Assembly: GCF_000424145.1 (NCBI RefSeq)
Contig: NZ_AUJI01000038.1
Location: 1-60,810, forward strand
Reading direction: 5' to 3'
DNA length: 60,810 nucleotides
From: Butyrivibrio sp. AC2005
GTDB taxonomy: Bacteria; Bacillota; Clostridia; Lachnospirales; Lachnospiraceae
Within the stretch, counting starts at the first letter, position 1; every line of letters begins with the position of its first letter. A program made the position numbers and the translations under genes. The notes under the pieces were generated by a model. It did no database searches. It had not been told where the DNA came from and worked only from the letters and a program-made list of their open reading frames with translations. Below, piece by piece: positions 43,691-51,450 of this stretch.

Positions 43691-43897
43691 ATGGATAATA
43701 AAGCAAACAATTATGATATTCCTAAGAGAGACGGAAGTGTGTGGCCAGAAGATATCTGCCCTGCATACACTCCAAGAGAGGATGCAATTCCAAGCTTGAA
43801 AGGCTGCTGGTATTGTAAATATGCAGATTTTCATCTGAAGGAAGAAAGAGCTCTTGAGGTGGGAATCTGTAAATGGCCAAATAAAATAATTGATTAG
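43691..43897 (+). CDS. Small conserved Cys-containing protein (copy 2)
   Basis: The 68-aa protein differs from copy 1 at residue 7 (N for K), residue 36 (L for I) and residue 64 (N for K), despite many silent differences. All Cys are kept. The ATG follows the fragmentary LytTR stop by 11 bp, with GAAAGG as a weak ribosome site. Confidence 0.7.
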   Translation: MDNKANNYDIPKRDGSVWPEDICPAYTPREDAIPSLKGCWYCKYADFHLKEERALEVGICKWPNKIID

Positions 43898-43920
43898 TAT
43901 GAATGATCCGGGAGGTTACT

Positions 43921-44472
43921 ATGAAAATAGAAACAGAGAGATTAATCCTCAGAGAATTCACAGTAGATGACTTTGATGCCTTATATGAAATATTATCCGA
44001 TCCTGAGACTATGCAGCATTATCCGGCCCCGTTTGACAGAGAGAAAACTATGGGATGGATAACCTGGAATCTTGATAATTATAAAACTTATGGGTTCGGA
44101 TTATGGGCAGTCACACTTAAAAATACAGGGGAATTCATAGGCGATTGTGGTATTACAATCCAGAATATTGATGGAGAATTGCTACCTGAAATAGGCTACC
44201 ACATTAACAAGAAACTCTGGAGACAGGGATTTGCAAAAGAAGCTGCTCGCGCATGCAGAGACTGGGCGTTTGAGAATACAGATTATGATAAGATTTACTC
44301 TTATATGAAGTATACCAATATCGGCTCCTACTCAACGGCTATGGCCAATGGTATGAAAAAAGTGAAAGAATACCCTGATCCCAAGAATGAAATATCTTAC
44401 GCGTATGCAATTTCACGTACGGAGTGGGAAAAAGAGAAAGGGCAGGAGAGGAGTCAGGATGATAAAGAGTAA
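43921..44472 (+). CDS. GNAT family N-acetyltransferase (RimJ/RimL type)
   Basis: The 183-aa protein opens with IETERLILREFTVDDFDALYEIL, the RimJ/RimL signature. It has the acetyl-CoA loop in EIGYHINKKLWRQGFAKEAARACRDWAFE. GGGAGG precedes ATG 43921. It may modify a small molecule or a protein N-terminus; substrate unknown. Confidence 0.9.
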   Translation: MKIETERLILREFTVDDFDALYEILSDPETMQHYPAPFDREKTMGWITWNLDNYKTYGFGLWAVTLKNTGEFIGDCGITIQNIDGELLPEIGYHINKKLWRQGFAKEAARACRDWAFENTDYDKIYSYMKYTNIGSYSTAMANGMKKVKEYPDPKNEISYAYAISRTEWEKEKGQERSQDDKE

Positions 44473-44527
44473 AACGAAATATGAAGCAACCCTAGAAGAA
44501 ATAAGGGAACTTTTCGCATTGAAATGA
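44459..44527 (+). pseudogene. 22-residue leftover frame after the GNAT gene
   Basis: ATG 44459 overlaps the GNAT end and is preceded by GGAGAGGAG. It reads a lysine-rich peptide ending ELFALK and stops just before R5. It looks like the retained start of a gene cut by a deletion to the repeat, but it is too short to assign. Confidence 0.25.
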
Positions 44528-44532
44528 ATTAT

Positions 44533-44580
44533 TATAAGTGCAGAACAGGCTCAAATAAGTGTATTTGGGTCTGTTTTATT
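44533..44580 (+). repeat. Palindromic terminator-like repeat R5
   Basis: Box TATAAGTGCA, stem CAGGCTCAAATA with TATTTGGGTCTG (G-T pair), loop AGTG, then TTTTATTTT. The stem differs from R1 and R3 on both arms, so base pairing is conserved while the sequence changes. Confidence 0.88.
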
Positions 44581-44619
44581 TTGAGGATGATAGGATGAAT
44601 CGGAAAGAGGAATGCTATC

Positions 44620-45495
44620 ATGAATTATAAGATTTTTGGAAGTAAAACTGTAGATATCGTAATAGAAATGGGCCTTGGAGCATGCATAGCTGAATGGGAA
44701 GCGCTTGCAAGAGAGCTTGGAGAGAATCACGGTGTGCTTGTCTATGAACGAGCCGGGATAAATCACAGTGATAAGAGTGATAAAGAAAGAACGCCTACGA
44801 ATATTGCTAAAGAATTAATGAATCTCCTAGATGAAATCCCGAATGATGAAAAGCTGGTGATAATAGGACATTCGCAGGGAGGACTGTATGCCAGCGAGTT
44901 CTGTGGTCTCTATCCGGAGATGGTAAAGGGACTAATTCTTTTGGACCCATTAACTACAGAAGATAATAGATTTAAGAAGGAATTAACTGCGAAGGAGTTT
45001 AAAAAATCCGGAGTAGATAAGAGTAAAAACTTTATTTTTTTAGAAACGCTTACTAAGCTTGGAATGAAAGGCTTTGTAAAGAAAGTGATGTGTCAGGCAC
45101 CGCCTTTTTATTACGCCAATTTTTCCAAGGAGCAAAATGAGGATATCCTTAATTCGCTTGTAAATACCACGCATCTACGCACATGCAGGGAAGAGTATAG
45201 GCTAGCTCACGATGATGCATCGTTAAAAAATATGGTATCTAAGGAAAAATATCCTGATATTCCGATCATTCTTGTGACTCATTCATCTGAGGAAGCAATC
45301 AAGGAAAACATGGAATTTGGTGGAAACAGCCGTCCTTTTGCCGCCAGGATCGAACAACTGTGGCAGGAGATCATGAAAGAGTATTTAGGGTATTCGAAAA
45401 TAGCAATATGGATCCAGGCTAAGAAAAGCACTCATTATATTCACCTGACGGAACCGGAAATAGTTATAGAGAGCGTCAATACCTTAAATAATTGA
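44620..45495 (+). CDS. Alpha/beta hydrolase
   Basis: The 291-aa protein has the nucleophile elbow GHSQGGLYA (Ser near residue 90), an upstream oxyanion region and a late His in STHYIHLTEPE. It is cytosolic with no signal peptide. GAAAGAGGAA precedes ATG 44620. Substrate unknown; the fold covers esterases and peptidases. Confidence 0.88.
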   Translation: MNYKIFGSKTVDIVIEMGLGACIAEWEALARELGENHGVLVYERAGINHSDKSDKERTPTNIAKELMNLLDEIPNDEKLVIIGHSQGGLYASEFCGLYPEMVKGLILLDPLTTEDNRFKKELTAKEFKKSGVDKSKNFIFLETLTKLGMKGFVKKVMCQAPPFYYANFSKEQNEDILNSLVNTTHLRTCREEYRLAHDDASLKNMVSKEKYPDIPIILVTHSSEEAIKENMEFGGNSRPFAARIEQLWQEIMKEYLGYSKIAIWIQAKKSTHYIHLTEPEIVIESVNTLNN

Positions 45496-45572
45496 TATAC
45501 TTAAGAAAGGATATGTATCTGTTGCAGAATTGCAGGTAAAAAGTAAACACAACATACATTAAGGATGACGTT

Positions 45573-46166
45573 ATGAGAATAGGAATAATTCAAGCGAGCT
45601 CTCAGGCTGAAAAAAATGAGCTTATTTTCAATACTGTAAAAAAATATGCCCCTAAAGATGCAGAGGTCATAAACTTTGGCTGTACTTTAGAAGAACAGGA
45701 AAAGTATTCATATATAGATGTTTCGGTTCTTGTTGGTATATTACTTGCAAGCGGCGCAGTTGACTTTGTTGTTACCGGTTGTTCATCCGGACAGGGAATG
45801 ATGCTGGCGTGTAACAGTATGCCTGGAGTAATTTGTGGATATGCGCCTACTCCAAAGGACGCTTATCTGTTTGCACAGATCAATAATGGTAATGCTATTT
45901 CACTTCCGCTAGGCGAAGACTATACCTGGGCAGGGGAAGATAACTTTGAAAAGACAATAGAAGCGCTTTTTTCTGAGCCATTTGGACAGGGATATCCAAA
46001 GAGTGAAGCAGAAAGAAAGCGGAAAGACACTGAGAAACTCAAGGAAATAAGAAGAAAGTCGCAGATTCAGTTTGAGGATTTATTGGGTTCATTAGATACG
46101 TCAATAATTGAGAAGATAAATAAAAAGAATGATGTGATCAAGTATGTGAACGAATACGGAAAGTAA
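45573..46166 (+). CDS. RpiB/LacA/LacB family sugar-phosphate isomerase
   Basis: The 197-aa protein has the family core VVTGCSSGQGMMLACNSMPGVICGYAPTPKD with the catalytic Cys-type residue and phosphate-binding positions. It carries a C-terminal helical extension beyond the usual 150 residues. It should isomerise a pentose or hexose phosphate; the exact substrate is unclear. AAGGATG precedes the ATG. Confidence 0.85.
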   Translation: MRIGIIQASSQAEKNELIFNTVKKYAPKDAEVINFGCTLEEQEKYSYIDVSVLVGILLASGAVDFVVTGCSSGQGMMLACNSMPGVICGYAPTPKDAYLFAQINNGNAISLPLGEDYTWAGEDNFEKTIEALFSEPFGQGYPKSEAERKRKDTEKLKEIRRKSQIQFEDLLGSLDTSIIEKINKKNDVIKYVNEYGK

Positions 46167-46363
46167 CAACATTCGGTAAAGGAAATTCAGTGATCAGCAA
46201 TTTTAAGTTAATCGGACTGAGAATAGGACAGATTTGAACAGAAAATGACAGGATGAGTACTTACTGACCAGATATACTAATTGTGTCAGGGTAAAGGAAA
46301 GGCTGTTTCGAGTCGTTGGTGTATGTTTAGCAACGGCCGGAACGGAGTAGGAGATTGTATAAG

Positions 46364-47266
46364 ATGGAGTGGCTTACCAGCATTCGCACAGCAATTGATT
46401 ATATGGAAGAACATCTGAAAGACAACATCAGTGCGCAGGATGTGGCAGATCAGGTGTATATTTCTCCGTTCTTTCTTCAGAAGGGATTCTCCTTGATGAC
46501 CGGATACGGAATTGGGGAGTATATCAGAAACCGCAGGCTGTATCAGGCAGCATTGGATCTGAAGAATACGGATGATAAGGTAATCGATATTGCATACGCT
46601 TATTGCTATGAGACGCCTGAGAGCTTCACAAAGGCATTTTCTCGCTTTCACGGTGTAACACCATCACAGGTCCGTGATGGGGCGGCTGTGAGGACGTTCC
46701 TTCCACTGACTGTAAAACTACAGGTTCAAGGAGGCGATCAAATGAATTGTAAAATTACAAAAATGTTCCAGTTTAAGGTTATCGGTTTTCAAAAGATATT
46801 TGATAATGATACTGCTTATCAGGAGATCCCAAAGTTCTGGGATGAGATTTGCGAGAAGTATGCAGCAAATGTTTATGCCGGGAATGCTCCGGCCAATCCT
46901 TATGAGAAGGCTATCGTAGAGAACTGCATTGGAGAGTATGGAGTCTGCATCGATGATATCGGAGAGGGAAAGTTTAGGTATCTTGTGGCTGGGAAGTATG
47001 CCGGAGGGGAAGTTCCTGAAGGAATGGTGGTCTATGAGTTTCCGATGGGTGACTGGGCAGTATTTGACTGCATCGGCCCTATTCCTGAGGCACTGCAGAG
47101 CCTGAATACACAGATTTTCAATGAGTGGCTTCCGGGTAATCCGGACTATGAACTTTGCGGGAATGCATCTGCAGAATGGTATGATTGTGTAAATGGCGAA
47201 ATGACGGATAAGGATTATCACAGTGCAATCTGGATCCCCGTGAAGAAGAAAGATGGAAATAACTGA
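46364..47266 (+). CDS. AraC family regulator with GyrI-like effector-binding domain
   Basis: The 300-aa protein has two N-terminal helix-turn-helix motifs (residues about 5-105: SAQDVADQVYISPFFLQKGFSLMTGYGIGEYIRNRRL; VIDIAYAYCYETPESFTKAFSRFHGVTPS). The C-terminal GyrI-like domain runs from residue ~125 (ITKMFQFKVIGFQKIF; the end is typical, SAIWIPVKK). Such proteins (Rob/BmrR-like) bind drugs or lipophilic compounds. ATG 46364 is 10 bp after AGGAG; a TTG 9 bases earlier is the alternative. The 197-bp gap upstream holds no clear element apart from a weak CGTTG/CAACG hairpin. Confidence 0.9.
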   Translation: MEWLTSIRTAIDYMEEHLKDNISAQDVADQVYISPFFLQKGFSLMTGYGIGEYIRNRRLYQAALDLKNTDDKVIDIAYAYCYETPESFTKAFSRFHGVTPSQVRDGAAVRTFLPLTVKLQVQGGDQMNCKITKMFQFKVIGFQKIFDNDTAYQEIPKFWDEICEKYAANVYAGNAPANPYEKAIVENCIGEYGVCIDDIGEGKFRYLVAGKYAGGEVPEGMVVYEFPMGDWAVFDCIGPIPEALQSLNTQIFNEWLPGNPDYELCGNASAEWYDCVNGEMTDKDYHSAIWIPVKKKDGNN

Positions 47267-47277
47267 TGCATGTCTTG

Positions 47278-47309
47278 GAGAGAAGAATCGGGCGACCGAT
47301 TCTTCTCTC
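47278..47309 (+). terminator. Perfect 14-bp hairpin after the AraC gene
   Basis: Arms 47278-47291 and 47296-47309 pair fully around a GCGA tetraloop. No T-run follows, so it may be a Rho-assisted terminator or an mRNA stabiliser. Confidence 0.7.
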
Positions 47310-47465
47310 ATTAACAAACATGATACCAGTTTCGCAAGATGAAAAGTTACAAATGAAAAGAAAACATGAGATTTCAATCAGTGGATTACAGATTTGATGG
47401 AGTAAATGGAGATGCGGCGGCTTTGTGCAAGTCGCTTCAAGAACATATCTTGGTGGGACAGCAAA

Positions 47466-47897
47466 ATGATTAGACTTATGGAGAACATTGACTTAGCACA
47501 ATGTGGCATGATTTATGCAAAAGCATTCCCCATGGAACATTGGGGAATAGATTGGACTGCAGAAAATGCAACAGAATATCTTCGCGATTTTTTTGAACAG
47601 AAAAGATTTGTTGGATATGTTTATGAAGAAAATGATGAAGTGTTAGGTTGTATATTCGCACTTTGTAAAATTTCCGGAAGCAAAGAAGAAATTTACATTA
47701 ATGAGATGGCAGTACTTCCCGAACGACAAGGGAATGGAATAGGTAAACAACTATTAAATGCGGTCAAAAATTACAGTAAAGAAAAAGGACTTGCAGGCAT
47801 TGTTCTTTATACAAGCGAGTATGCACCAGCGGCTAAGTTTTACGAAAAGAACGGATTTAAGTTATCAAATGGAACAATATGTATGTATTGCGAATAA
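47466..47897 (+). CDS. GNAT family N-acetyltransferase
   Basis: The 143-aa protein has the acetyl-CoA binding segment INEMAVLPERQGNGIGKQLLNAV and the C-terminal YAPAAKFYEKNGFKLSNGT typical of GNATs. ATG 47466 has GGTGGGA upstream. Substrate unknown. Confidence 0.88.
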   Translation: MIRLMENIDLAQCGMIYAKAFPMEHWGIDWTAENATEYLRDFFEQKRFVGYVYEENDEVLGCIFALCKISGSKEEIYINEMAVLPERQGNGIGKQLLNAVKNYSKEKGLAGIVLYTSEYAPAAKFYEKNGFKLSNGTICMYCE

Positions 47898-47977
47898 TTG
47901 AAAAGAGAAAAGTATAAAGGACATTAAACTTGATCTGCGGGAATAGGGAGAAAATCCTTATGCCCGCTGTTTTTTGG

Positions 47978-48024
47978 TTGACAAAACTAACAATGTTAGT
48001 ATAATATTAACTAACATTGTTAGT
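47978..48024 (+). promoter_or_regulatory. TetR promoter with two 15-bp palindromic operators
   Basis: TTGACA (47978-47983) and TATAAT (48000-48005) are 16 bp apart. ACTAACAATGTTAGT (47986-48000) fills the spacer and ACTAACATTGTTAGT (48010-48024) covers the start region. Each is a perfect palindrome around one central base, with centres 24 bp apart, upstream of a TetR gene. Autorepression is very likely. Confidence 0.92.
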
Positions 48025-48045
48025 AAAAGCGAGATGGGAGTAATT

Positions 48046-48612
48046 ATGCCAAGAACAGGATTATCTAAGGAAGAAATAATAGAAAAAGCTGCTAAATTAG
48101 CAAATGAGAAAGGGCTGTCATATTTAACCGTTACAACACTTTCGGACTATTTAGGGATCAGAAAACCCTCTTTATATAACCACGTAAAGACTATAGATGA
48201 TGTACATCATAAGCTTATGATTTATGGTTGGAAGAAGGTTTCTGAAGAGGTTGTTGCAGGACTTGATTCAGAAGATCCAAAAGAGAACATCGCAAATTTT
48301 GGAAGAGCATTTTATAAGTTTGCCATGGAGAATCCAGGCGTATTTGAGGCAATGCTTTGGTATAACAAGTATTTGGATGAGTCCTTACTTGAAGCTACCG
48401 AAGGTTTGTATGCATTTTTCTTTAGGCAGACAGATGGCATGGGAATTGAAAGAGATGTTGCTAATCATTTACTTAGAACCTACAGAGCTTTTCTTGAGGG
48501 GTTTGTTATGCTACAGATCCACAATTCTTTTGGCAATCCGATTTCTATAGATGAAAGCTTGGAGATATCAATGAATGTACTGATAGCAGGTATGGAACAG
48601 TATAGACGATGA
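48046..48612 (+). CDS. TetR family transcriptional regulator
   Basis: The 188-aa protein has an N-terminal helix-turn-helix (residues 5-50: LSKEEIIEKAAKLANEKG, LTVTTLSDYLGIRKPSLYNHV) and a C-terminal TetR/WHG-type ligand domain (MLWYNKYLDESLL; YRAFLEGFVMLQ). ATG 48046 follows GGGAG and lies behind the twin operators, excluding a longer in-frame start that would run through the promoter. Its only downstream partner is a truncated GNAT gene, so its original target may be lost. Confidence 0.93.
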   Translation: MPRTGLSKEEIIEKAAKLANEKGLSYLTVTTLSDYLGIRKPSLYNHVKTIDDVHHKLMIYGWKKVSEEVVAGLDSEDPKENIANFGRAFYKFAMENPGVFEAMLWYNKYLDESLLEATEGLYAFFFRQTDGMGIERDVANHLLRTYRAFLEGFVMLQIHNSFGNPISIDESLEISMNVLIAGMEQYRR

Positions 48613-48636
48613 GTGAATATAGTGGGGAGGATTAGA

Positions 48637-48837
48637 ATGCACGAGATAACATTTACAAAAGCAAGCGAACAGCATCTGAGGGATTGCAGGGACGCACTCT
48701 GCCAGTCAACGCTTGGCGAAAAATACTTTTCTTCCCCAGGGAGCGCGGAAGACGCGATACTTGAAGGGATTCGCCAAGAAAATTTGTATGTGGCGTTCAT
48801 CGGTGAAGAATGCGTTGGCTTTACATATACACAATAA
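48637..48837 (+). pseudogene. GNAT acetyltransferase, truncated to 66 residues
   Basis: ATG 48637 (GGGGAGG upstream) gives a GNAT N-terminus (ITFTKASEQHLRDC; NLYVAFIGEECVGF) but stops after FTYTQ, before the acetyl-CoA site. A complete member has about 150 residues. It is followed by degenerate sequence and repeat R6. Confidence 0.75.
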
Positions 48838-48924
48838 TACTGTTAGGGGATAGGCTAAGACTAATATAAAATCAGACTTTAGATTAGTCGTGGGAGACCT
48901 GTTTTCCGATTATGAAGTTCAATT

Positions 48925-48976
48925 AAATCAGTGAAAAACAGACCTAAATCAGTGTGATTTGAGTCTGTTTTCTTTT
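48925..48976 (+). repeat. Palindromic terminator-like repeat R6
   Basis: Box AAATCAGTG, AAAACAGAC pairing with GTCTGTTTT and AAATCA with TGATTT around a GTG loop, then TCTTTT. R6 and R7 share about 100 bp of downstream sequence, showing that they bound a tandem duplication. A decayed relative may lie at 48870-48905. Confidence 0.9.
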
Positions 48977-49053
48977 GCTATGATAAAGTATGATCACTAC
49001 TACATATAAATGTACAGAGGCTAAATTGAAGGCTCTGAGTTGTAAAAGATACG

Positions 49054-49095
49054 AAGAAGAATCCCAAGAGAGCGCAGCGTGATGCAAAAAAGCAG
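49054..49095 (+). pseudogene. yjdF remnant (42 bp)
   Basis: These bases match 50470-50511 in the intact yjdF gene with one change, and are flanked by the same upstream and downstream sequence as that gene. Two deletions removed its 5' and 3' parts. The stretch 48838-49131 holds only R6 and this remnant. Confidence 0.8.
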
Positions 49096-49131
49096 AATTT
49101 TGACGTAAGAGACTAGTATCAGGAGGCTATT

Positions 49132-49632
49132 TTGAGTAAAAGGACGAGACAATACCTTGGATTGATTATAGCTATAATTTCATATTACATGATTCACGAA
49201 GGAGCACATTTGTTATATGCAATGACCATCGGAGTGTATAAGCGGATCAACATGATAGGACTAGGGGTTCAGGTAGATGTATTTGCTGAGAAAATGACAG
49301 ACATTCAGATGGGGGTGTTTTGCATTGTTGGTTCAGTGGCTACGCTGATAACTGGCTATATACTTGTAAGAATAATAGATATTTTGATCAAAGTTCCTTC
49401 AGATGTAGTTAAGGCATGTATGTTCTACGTAACGATAATTATGCTATTTGTGGATCCGATATATTTATGCTTTCTGTATTCTTTATTTGGTGGTGGAGAC
49501 ATGAATGGGATATCACTTATCATTCCTGAAATTGCTGCGAGAATACTGTATGGATTCTTTCTTGCATTGAATACAGGGATCTTTATTAAAATAGTTTTAC
49601 CAAAATATAAAATAGCATTTCAACAGGAATAA
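49132..49632 (+). CDS. Putative membrane zinc-peptidase-like protein with HExxH motif (copy 2)
   Basis: The 166-aa protein has HEGAH in its first helix (residues 22-26) and FGGGDMNGI near residue 120, within four to five transmembrane segments. It is a full-length paralogue of the 42901 gene and shows the native C-terminus (KYKIAFQQE) that copy 1 has lost. The start is TTG 49132 behind AGGAGG. A truncated third copy lies at 50721. Function unknown; the motifs suggest intramembrane proteolysis. Confidence 0.75.
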   Translation: MSKRTRQYLGLIIAIISYYMIHEGAHLLYAMTIGVYKRINMIGLGVQVDVFAEKMTDIQMGVFCIVGSVATLITGYILVRIIDILIKVPSDVVKACMFYVTIIMLFVDPIYLCFLYSLFGGGDMNGISLIIPEIAARILYGFFLALNTGIFIKIVLPKYKIAFQQE

Positions 49633-49651
49633 GTTTTTTCAAGGAGTCAAT

Positions 49652-50116
49652 ATGAGTTTACAGTTATTAAAGGCAAGTACTTCTGATGCGCTTTCATTGA
49701 ATGGAATATCGAAGCGCGCATTTGACAGTGATGTACTGATCGGTGCGGAATCACCGGGAGGACCTCCCGGATATATGTCATTACAATTTCATACGAAAAT
49801 GGCACGACAGGGGCATTTGTATAAATTGACAGATGATGGACTCATTGTTGGCGGAGCAATCCTTTTTTTGGAAAATGATGTTTTAAATGTTGGCAGGATA
49901 TTCGTTGCACCGGAGCATTTTCGAAAAGGGTATGGGCTTTTTATTATGCGAGAAGTGGAGAATATGTTTCCAGAAGTAAGAGAGTATACACTTGATACTC
50001 CTATTTGGAATGTCAGGACAAATAGTTTTTATACTAAGCTTGGCTATAAAGAAATAAAGCGCGATAAGGAGTTTGTGTTTTATTCAAAACATGTAGGACC
50101 ACATTGTCTTTTTTGA
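49652..50116 (+). CDS. GNAT family N-acetyltransferase
   Basis: The 154-aa protein has the GNAT core LNVGRIFVAPEHFRKGYGLFIMREVENMF (acetyl-CoA loop variant RKGYGL) and C-terminal NVRTNSFYTKLGYKE. AAGGAGTC precedes the ATG. Repeat R7 starts 13 bp after the stop. It is not similar to the GNAT that ends the next duplicate module. Confidence 0.85.
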   Translation: MSLQLLKASTSDALSLNGISKRAFDSDVLIGAESPGGPPGYMSLQFHTKMARQGHLYKLTDDGLIVGGAILFLENDVLNVGRIFVAPEHFRKGYGLFIMREVENMFPEVREYTLDTPIWNVRTNSFYTKLGYKEIKRDKEFVFYSKHVGPHCLF

Positions 50117-50128
50117 TGAACTCCTATT

Positions 50129-50180
50129 AAATCAGTGAAAAACAGACCTAAATCAGTGTGATTTGGGTCTGTTTTCTTTT
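50129..50180 (+). repeat. Palindromic terminator-like repeat R7
   Basis: Nearly identical to R6, with a better paired stem (GG for GA before GTCTGTTTT). The ~50 bp behind both, up to GAGGCTAAATTGAAGG, are also duplicated. Confidence 0.92.
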
Positions 50181-50263
50181 GCTATGATAAAGTATGGTCA
50201 CTACTACTACATATAAATGTACAGAGGCTAAATTGAAGGGCCTAATAGGAGAGATGATCAACA

Positions 50264-50680
50264 ATGGATAGAGTAAGTGGCAGGCTGATCGTGTATTTTG
50301 AAGATCCATTTTGGGTGGGGGTATTTGAGAGGGTTATCGATAAAAAACTATCAGCAGCTAAAGTGACTTTTGGTGCTGAACCAAAGGATATAGAGTTGCT
50401 TGAGTTTATTAATCGGAACTATTATCATCTGCATTTTAGTCCAGAGATTGAAACGACCGTAAAGGAAACTAAGAAGAATCCCAAGAGAGCGCAGCGTGAT
50501 GCGAAAAAGCAGATACTGGAGACTGGCATAGGTACTAAATCACAGCAGGCTCTCAAATTACAACAGGAGCAGAATAAACTGGAACGGAAATGCAAAAGCC
50601 GCGAACAAAAGGAAGCTGAGAATCAGCGTTTGTTTGAACTAAAACAGGAAAAGAAAAGAGAAAAGCATAAAGGGCATTGA
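50264..50680 (+). CDS. yjdF: YjdF family protein (DUF2992)
   Basis: The 138-aa protein has the family start GRLIVYFEDPFWVGVFERV, then FGAEPKDIELLEFI and a Lys/Glu/Gln-rich coiled-coil tail (about 75-138). In Bacillus subtilis yjdF is controlled by a riboswitch for aza-aromatic compounds. Here only about 85 bp separate R7 from the start and I see no riboswitch-like structure. AGGAGAG lies upstream of ATG 50264. Confidence 0.92.
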   Translation: MDRVSGRLIVYFEDPFWVGVFERVIDKKLSAAKVTFGAEPKDIELLEFINRNYYHLHFSPEIETTVKETKKNPKRAQRDAKKQILETGIGTKSQQALKLQQEQNKLERKCKSREQKEAENQRLFELKQEKKREKHKGH

Positions 50681-50720
50681 CAGGAATTTAGACGTAAGAG
50701 ATTAGTATCAGGAGGCTATT

Positions 50721-50882
50721 TTGAGTAAAAGGACGAGACAATACCTTGGATTGATTGTAGCTATAATTTCATATTACATGATCCACGAAGGAGCACATTT
50801 GGTATACGCAATGACTATCGGAGTGTATAAGCGGATCAATATGATAGGACTAGGAGTTATCATACCTAAAAAGTGGGAGTAA
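50721..50882 (+). pseudogene. HExxH membrane protein, truncated third copy
   Basis: TTG 50721 behind GGAGG opens a frame identical at all but one residue to the first 46-47 codons of the 49132 gene, including HEGAH. It then changes to unrelated sequence (IIPKKWE) and stops. Its end supplies the ribosome site (GGGAG) of the following GNAT gene. Confidence 0.85.
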
Positions 50883-50887
50883 GTAGA

Positions 50888-51328
50888 ATGAATCAGAATA
50901 TCAGAATACAGGAAGAGCGCGTTGGCGCAGAGGAATACATAGATTTTCTCAAAAGAACAGATCTGGGTTCACAGTATCCTAAGGAACGGTTTGAGGAAAG
51001 AATAGCTAAACTTGTAAAGAACGTATCTATCAGTCTGATTGCGAGAAATGAAGAAGGGATGGTTGTTGGGGCTTTATTTGGCTTGACTGATTTCTGCTAT
51101 TGGCTCTATGTTACTGACCTTGGTGTGGATAGAGACTATGAGAGACAAGGAATAGCTTCAAGACTAATGAAGACAGCGCATAATCTCGCTGGTGGAGAAA
51201 AAGACATAGCTGTTTATCTTATTGCAAATGAAAACGCTGTACCTTTTTACGAGAAGCTTGGAATGAAAAAATCAGATGATGTGATGCAGTATAACCATAT
51301 CGAATGGACTGAATGGACAGTGGAATGA
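50888..51328 (+). CDS. GNAT family N-acetyltransferase
   Basis: The 146-aa protein has VTDLGVDRDYERQGIASRLMKTAHN with the acetyl-CoA loop, and ENAVPFYEKLGMKKSDDV. ATG 50888 has GGGAG 8 bp upstream. The stop is immediately followed by the AAATCAGTG box of R8. Confidence 0.9.
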   Translation: MNQNIRIQEERVGAEEYIDFLKRTDLGSQYPKERFEERIAKLVKNVSISLIARNEEGMVVGALFGLTDFCYWLYVTDLGVDRDYERQGIASRLMKTAHNLAGGEKDIAVYLIANENAVPFYEKLGMKKSDDVMQYNHIEWTEWTVE

Positions 51329-51393
51329 AATCAGTGAAAACCAGACCTAAATCAGTGTAAAAAGACTCCAAATAAGTGCAAGGAGTCTTTTTG
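51329..51393 (+). repeat. Palindromic terminator-like repeat R8 (compound)
   Basis: A left half AATCAGTGAAAACCAGACCT and AAATCAGTGTAA box run into a different stem: AAAAAGACTCC pairing with GGAGTCTTTTT around AAATAAGTGCAA. The box is kept while the stem sequence is wholly replaced. Confidence 0.85.
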
Positions 51394-51405
51394 ATTTTGA
51401 AAAGT

Positions 51406-51436
51406 GTATAGTTACTAAACAGTATAGCAGCTATAC
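51406..51436. promoter_or_regulatory. Two MarR-type operators before the MATE gene
   Basis: GTATAGCAGCTATAC (51422-51436) is a perfect 7-1-7 palindrome. GTATAGTTACTAAAC (51406-51420) is a degenerate second site 16 bp upstream. The same palindrome type occurs at 57341-57355. They lie directly before the MATE-MarR operon. Confidence 0.8.
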
Positions 51437-51450
51437 AAAAGGAGGAAAAA

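Noticed and set aside
46718..47377. Minus-strand frame of 219 aa opposite the AraC/GyrI gene
   Set aside because: It mirrors the coding strand of a well-supported gene and crosses the 14-bp hairpin.
50181..50263. yjdF riboswitch upstream of yjdF
   Set aside because: The gap is only about 85 bp, shared with the R6 copy, and shows no multi-stem structure like the known riboswitch.
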